DNA of 7,273 nt from an uncultured Kiritimatiellota bacterium (GTDB taxonomy: Bacteria > Verrucomicrobiota > Kiritimatiellia > RFP12 > UBA1067). The DNA is taken from NCBI GenBank assembly GCA_934667295.1, contig CAKULR010000088.1:1-7273 (forward strand), given 5' to 3'. Below, piece by piece: positions 4,900 through 7,273 of the stretch (the stretch's first letter is position 1; every line of letters begins with the position of its first letter). The notes beneath the pieces were generated by a model that saw only the letters and a list, made by a program, of their open reading frames with translations, was not told the origin of the DNA and made no database searches. Made by a program: the position numbers and the translations under genes.

Positions 4900-4984
4900 T
4901 TAAAGCCGCGAAGCGGCGATTTAACCACTTAAAGGCCGTAGGCCGACTTAACTAACCACTTAAAGCCGCGTAGCGGCGACTTAA
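4900..4984. repeat. Right terminal array: three TTAA-bounded hairpin units
   Basis: Three tandem units with cores GCCGC-GAA-GCGGC, GGCC-GTA-GGCC and GCCGC-GTA-GCGGC are separated by AACCACTTAAA-type linkers and end in GACTTAA. The first and third match the two left-end units in inverted order. The array ends 2 bp before the rsmD stop codon, so its nearest hairpin may also serve as that gene's 3' end, although only a TTT follows the stem. Confidence 0.88.
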
Positions 4985-4986
4985 TC

Positions 4987-5544
4987 TTAATCCTCAACGC
5001 GGCGGTAGACGGCGAGGCGGGTCTGCCCGTAGACCCGGTCCCGGCAGAGGTCCCAGAGCGGCGAGACGTCGGGCGTCTGGTGGCCCTTCATCTCCGCGAC
5101 GAAGAGCCCGCCCGGCTTCACGACGCCGCGCGCCGCCAGCTGGTCGAGCATCTGCGCATAGCCCCGCTCCGCGCCGAGCGCGTAGGGCGGATCGGCGTAG
5201 GCGATGTCGAAGAGATCCCCCTGCCGGCCCGCGAGCCAGGCGTAGACGTCGGCCCGCACGACCTGGCCGCGCGGCGCGGCGCCGAGCGTCGCCACGTTCG
5301 CCTGGAGGCAGGCGAGGTGGCGCGGCGCGACCTCCACGAACACCGCCCGGGCGGCGCCGCGCGACAGCGCCTCCAGGCCAACCGCGCCGGAGCCCGCGAA
5401 AAGGTCGAGGAACGCCGCGCCGGCGAGCTCGCCCCGCAGCATCGAGAACAGCGCCTCGCGCACGCGGTCCTGCGTCGGACGCACCGCGTCGCCCGCCGGC
5501 ACGCGCAGCGTCCGCCCCCGCCACTCACCGCCCGCAATCCTCAT
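4987..5544 (-). CDS. rsmD: 16S rRNA (guanine(966)-N(2))-methyltransferase RsmD
   Basis: This 185-residue protein is a class I SAM-dependent methyltransferase that methylates N2 of G966 of 16S rRNA in the assembled small subunit. It has the normal family length. Visible landmarks: MRIAGGEWRGRTL (1-13), the RsmD signature RPTQDRVREALFSML (22-36), the SAM-binding loop FLDLFAGSGAVGLEALSRGA (45-64), the acidic end of strand 2 in VFVEV (68-72) and the catalytic motif ADPPY (117-121). The ATG at 5544 overlaps the metH stop as ATGA, and GGAGGAGGT lies 6 nt upstream inside metH, so the two genes are almost certainly translated in tandem. The open frame upstream of this start is metH in another frame. 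The usual neighbour coaD is not seen downstream; the repeat island begins 2 bp after the stop. Confidence 0.96.
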   Translation of the reverse strand: MRIAGGEWRGRTLRVPAGDAVRPTQDRVREALFSMLRGELAGAAFLDLFAGSGAVGLEALSRGAARAVFVEVAPRHLACLQANVATLGAAPRGQVVRADVYAWLAGRQGDLFDIAYADPPYALGAERGYAQMLDQLAARGVVKPGGLFVAEMKGHQTPDVSPLWDLCRDRVYGQTRLAVYRRVED

Positions 5545-7273
5545 TTGAACACCTCCTCCGCGACGCGCACCGTCGCCATTGCGTCCTTCGCGTAGTACGT
5601 CGCGCCTATCTGCGCCGCGTAGTCCGCCGTCAGCACGGCCCCGCCCACCACCGTCCGGCAGTCGGGCTTCGCCGCCTTCAGCTGGCGAATCGTCTCCTCC
5701 ATGAAGCCGACCGTCGTCGTCATCAGCGCCGAGAGCCCCACGAGGCGGCAGTCGAGCCGCACCGCCGTCTCCACGATCGTCTCCGGCGGCACGTCGCGCC
5801 CCAGGTCCACCACCTTGAAGCCGTAGTTCTCCAGGAGCGCGCGCACGATGTTCTTGCCGATGTCGTGGATGTCGCCCTTCACCGTCGCGATCACGATGGG
5901 CCCGCGCAGCACGCTCGGCGTGCCGCTCTTCGCGAGTTCCCGGCGGATCACCTCGAACGCGGCGCTCGCCGCCTCGGCGGCCATGAGGAGCTGAGGCAGG
6001 AAGACCTTGCCGCGCTCGAAGCCGCGCCCGACGATCTCCAGCGCCGGCACGATCTCGCCGTCGATCACCTCCACCGGCGTCCGGCCCGTGGCGAGCAGAC
6101 CGCCCGCGATCGTCGCGGCGTCGCCCTTCAGGCCGTGCGTGATGGCCGCCGTCAGCGGGGAGGCCGCCGCCGCGTTCGTTCCGGCGCCGGGCGCGCCCGC
6201 CACGGGGGCGGAGGGCGCGGGGACGGAGGCGCCCACGCGGCCCGCCTCCACGGCGGCGATCCAGTCCGTACACTGCGCGTCGCGCCCCGTCAGCGCGCGC
6301 CAGGCGTGGTAGGACGTCATCATCTCCTTCGAGAGCGGGTTCACGATGGCCGTCGTGAGCCCCGCCTGCAGCGCGAGCGCGTAGAACGTCCCGTTGAGGA
6401 ACGGCCGCGCGGGGAGGCCGAACGAGACGTTGGAGACGCCCAGCACCGTGCGGCATCCCAGGCGTTCCCGCACGAGGCGCAGGGCCTCCAGGATCACCGG
6501 CACGCTCGTCGCGTCCGCGCTCACCGCGAGGCAGAGGACGTCGATGACGAAATCGCACGGACGCAGACCGTGGCGCGCGCCGCGCGCGAGGATCTTCTCG
6601 GCAATGGCGAGCCGGCCTTCCGCCGTCGGCGGGATGCCCGCCTCGTCCAGGGTGAGCGCCACCACCACGCCGCCGTACTTCGCGACGAGCGGGAAGACGG
6701 CGTCCATCACCTCGTCCTTGCCGTTGACCGAGTTGACGAGCGCCTTGCCGTTGTAGTGGCGGAGGGCGCGGGACAGCGCCTCCACCGAGGACGTGTCGAT
6801 CTGCAGCGGCACGTCGGTCACGCCCTGGATCGCCTGCACCGTCGCGTCGAGGACGGACGGCTCGTCGAGGCCCGGCACGCCCGCATTCACGTCGAGGATG
6901 TGCGCCCCGGCCTCCACCTGTCCGATCGCCTCGCGCAGCACGTACCCCACGTCGCCCGTCCGATAGGCCTCCTTCAGCTTCTTCTTGCCCGTGGGGTTGA
7001 TGCGCTCGCCGATGACGAGGGAATCGTCGAAGGGCAGTTCGACCGCCCGCGCGTAGGAGGTGATCACCGTCTTCGCGACGGGGGGACGGGCGGCGGGCAG
7101 CTCCCCGGCGGCGGCCAGGGCGTCCACCGTCCGCCGCACCGCCGCGAGGTGCGCCGGCGTCGTGCCGCAGCAGCCACCCACGACCGCCGCGCCGGCCTTC
7201 ACGAGGTCCGCGACATCCCGCGCGAACGCCTCCGGCCCCACGAGGAACACCGTCTCGCCGTCCACGACCTTCG
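5541..7273 (-). CDS. metH: Cobalamin-dependent methionine synthase MetH, C-terminal part without activation domain (cut by right window edge)
   Basis: MetH moves a methyl group from methyl-tetrahydrofolate through cobalamin to homocysteine. The visible 576 residues start in the homocysteine domain; the reading frame continues beyond the edge, and the GTG at 7265 is an internal Val. Numbering from that Val: VGGCCGTTPAHL (29-40) contains two of the three zinc-binding cysteines. The pterin-binding domain starts at VIGERINPTGKKKLKEA (84-100) and runs to about 315. An Ala/Pro/Gly-rich linker (344-370) leads to the cobalamin cap (371-450). The B12 domain follows, with GDIHDIGKN (464-472) and His467 as the lower cobalt ligand, then GLSALMTTT (510-518) and VVGGA (539-543). 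The protein ends right after this domain, so the AdoMet-binding activation domain of E. coli MetH is absent. Its stop overlaps rsmD by 4 bp, so this is the natural end. Confidence 0.95.
   Translation of the reverse strand, partial: KVVDGETVFLVGPEAFARDVADLVKAGAAVVGGCCGTTPAHLAAVRRTVDALAAAGELPAARPPVAKTVITSYARAVELPFDDSLVIGERINPTGKKKLKEAYRTGDVGYVLREAIGQVEAGAHILDVNAGVPGLDEPSVLDATVQAIQGVTDVPLQIDTSSVEALSRALRHYNGKALVNSVNGKDEVMDAVFPLVAKYGGVVVALTLDEAGIPPTAEGRLAIAEKILARGARHGLRPCDFVIDVLCLAVSADATSVPVILEALRLVRERLGCRTVLGVSNVSFGLPARPFLNGTFYALALQAGLTTAIVNPLSKEMMTSYHAWRALTGRDAQCTDWIAAVEAGRVGASVPAPSAPVAGAPGAGTNAAAASPLTAAITHGLKGDAATIAGGLLATGRTPVEVIDGEIVPALEIVGRGFERGKVFLPQLLMAAEAASAAFEVIRRELAKSGTPSVLRGPIVIATVKGDIHDIGKNIVRALLENYGFKVVDLGRDVPPETIVETAVRLDCRLVGLSALMTTTVGFMEETIRQLKAAKPDCRTVVGGAVLTADYAAQIGATYYAKDAMATVRVAEEVFK

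Larger units (their letters stand above)
3774..4984. other. Non-coding repeat island between rsmD and hisG
   Basis: I see no credible protein gene on either strand in these 1.2 kb. Open frames are short, overlap one another and read like translated repeats. What it holds: inverted terminal arrays of a TTAA-bounded hairpin (3774-3829 and 4900-4984), seven GGGAGG-tagged hairpins, nested inverted repeats of 38, 22 and 18 bp, an 18-bp direct repeat, a 32-nt hairpin at 4272-4303 and an AT-rich core at about 4318-4440 whose base composition contrasts with the flanking genes. The matching inverted ends suggest a composite of non-autonomous mobile or REP/MITE-like elements. Alternatives are a decayed transposon or a structured RNA gene. 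Confidence 0.7.

Noticed and set aside
3774..4984. CRISPR array
   Set aside because: The repeats are not regularly spaced, lie in both orientations and have no unique spacers of constant length.
3774..4984. Insertion sequence with its own transposase
   Set aside because: The ends are inverted, but no transposase frame or remnant with a recognisable catalytic motif is visible between them.
5545..6558. Long in-frame extension upstream of rsmD
   Set aside because: It is metH read in another frame. The ATG at 5544 has a strong ribosome-binding site and begins the conserved RsmD N-terminus.

Overview
The window is GC-rich bacterial chromosome with seven protein-coding genes. All are read from the minus strand, so transcription runs from right to left. 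In that order they are: metH (cobalamin-dependent methionine synthase, cut by the right edge), rsmD (16S rRNA methyltransferase), a 1.2-kb stretch with no credible gene but many inverted repeats, hisG (long-form ATP phosphoribosyltransferase), a 29-codon gene for a very basic bS22/mS38-like protein, an XRE-cupin regulator, an acyl-CoA-synthetase-type AMP-binding enzyme, and the first 69 codons of mutS (cut by the left edge). No tRNA, rRNA or CRISPR array was seen.

The source is probably a GC-rich free-living or gut bacterium. The tiny AURKAIP1/COX24-type protein, a MetH without its C-terminal activation domain, and intergenic space full of short hairpin repeats suggest a PVC-group or Bacteroidota-like lineage. 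Kiritimatiellota is my best guess. This is inference; no rRNA marker is in view.

Transcription units: metH and rsmD overlap by 4 bp (ATGA) and are probably co-translated. hisG has a weak candidate promoter at the edge of the repeat island and is followed by the tiny basic gene, with a likely terminator at 2621-2644. A better promoter (TTGACC, 16-bp spacer, TAAAAT) with a 16-bp perfect palindrome just downstream starts the third unit: regulator, then ligase after 10 bp, then mutS with an 8-bp overlap. The regulator probably senses a small molecule through its cupin domain and controls the ligase, possibly through that palindrome.

The most unusual region is 3774-4984, between rsmD and hisG. 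Both ends carry inverted copies of a TTAA-bounded hairpin unit (two on the left, three on the right). Inside are seven copies, on both strands, of an element made of a GGGAGG tag and a 7-9 bp stem with a loop that is usually CTTGT. Stem sequences differ between copies, but in most the pairing is kept. There are also nested longer inverted repeats of 18, 22 and 38 bp and an AT-rich core. This looks like a composite of small non-coding mobile or REP-like elements, some still under selection for structure.
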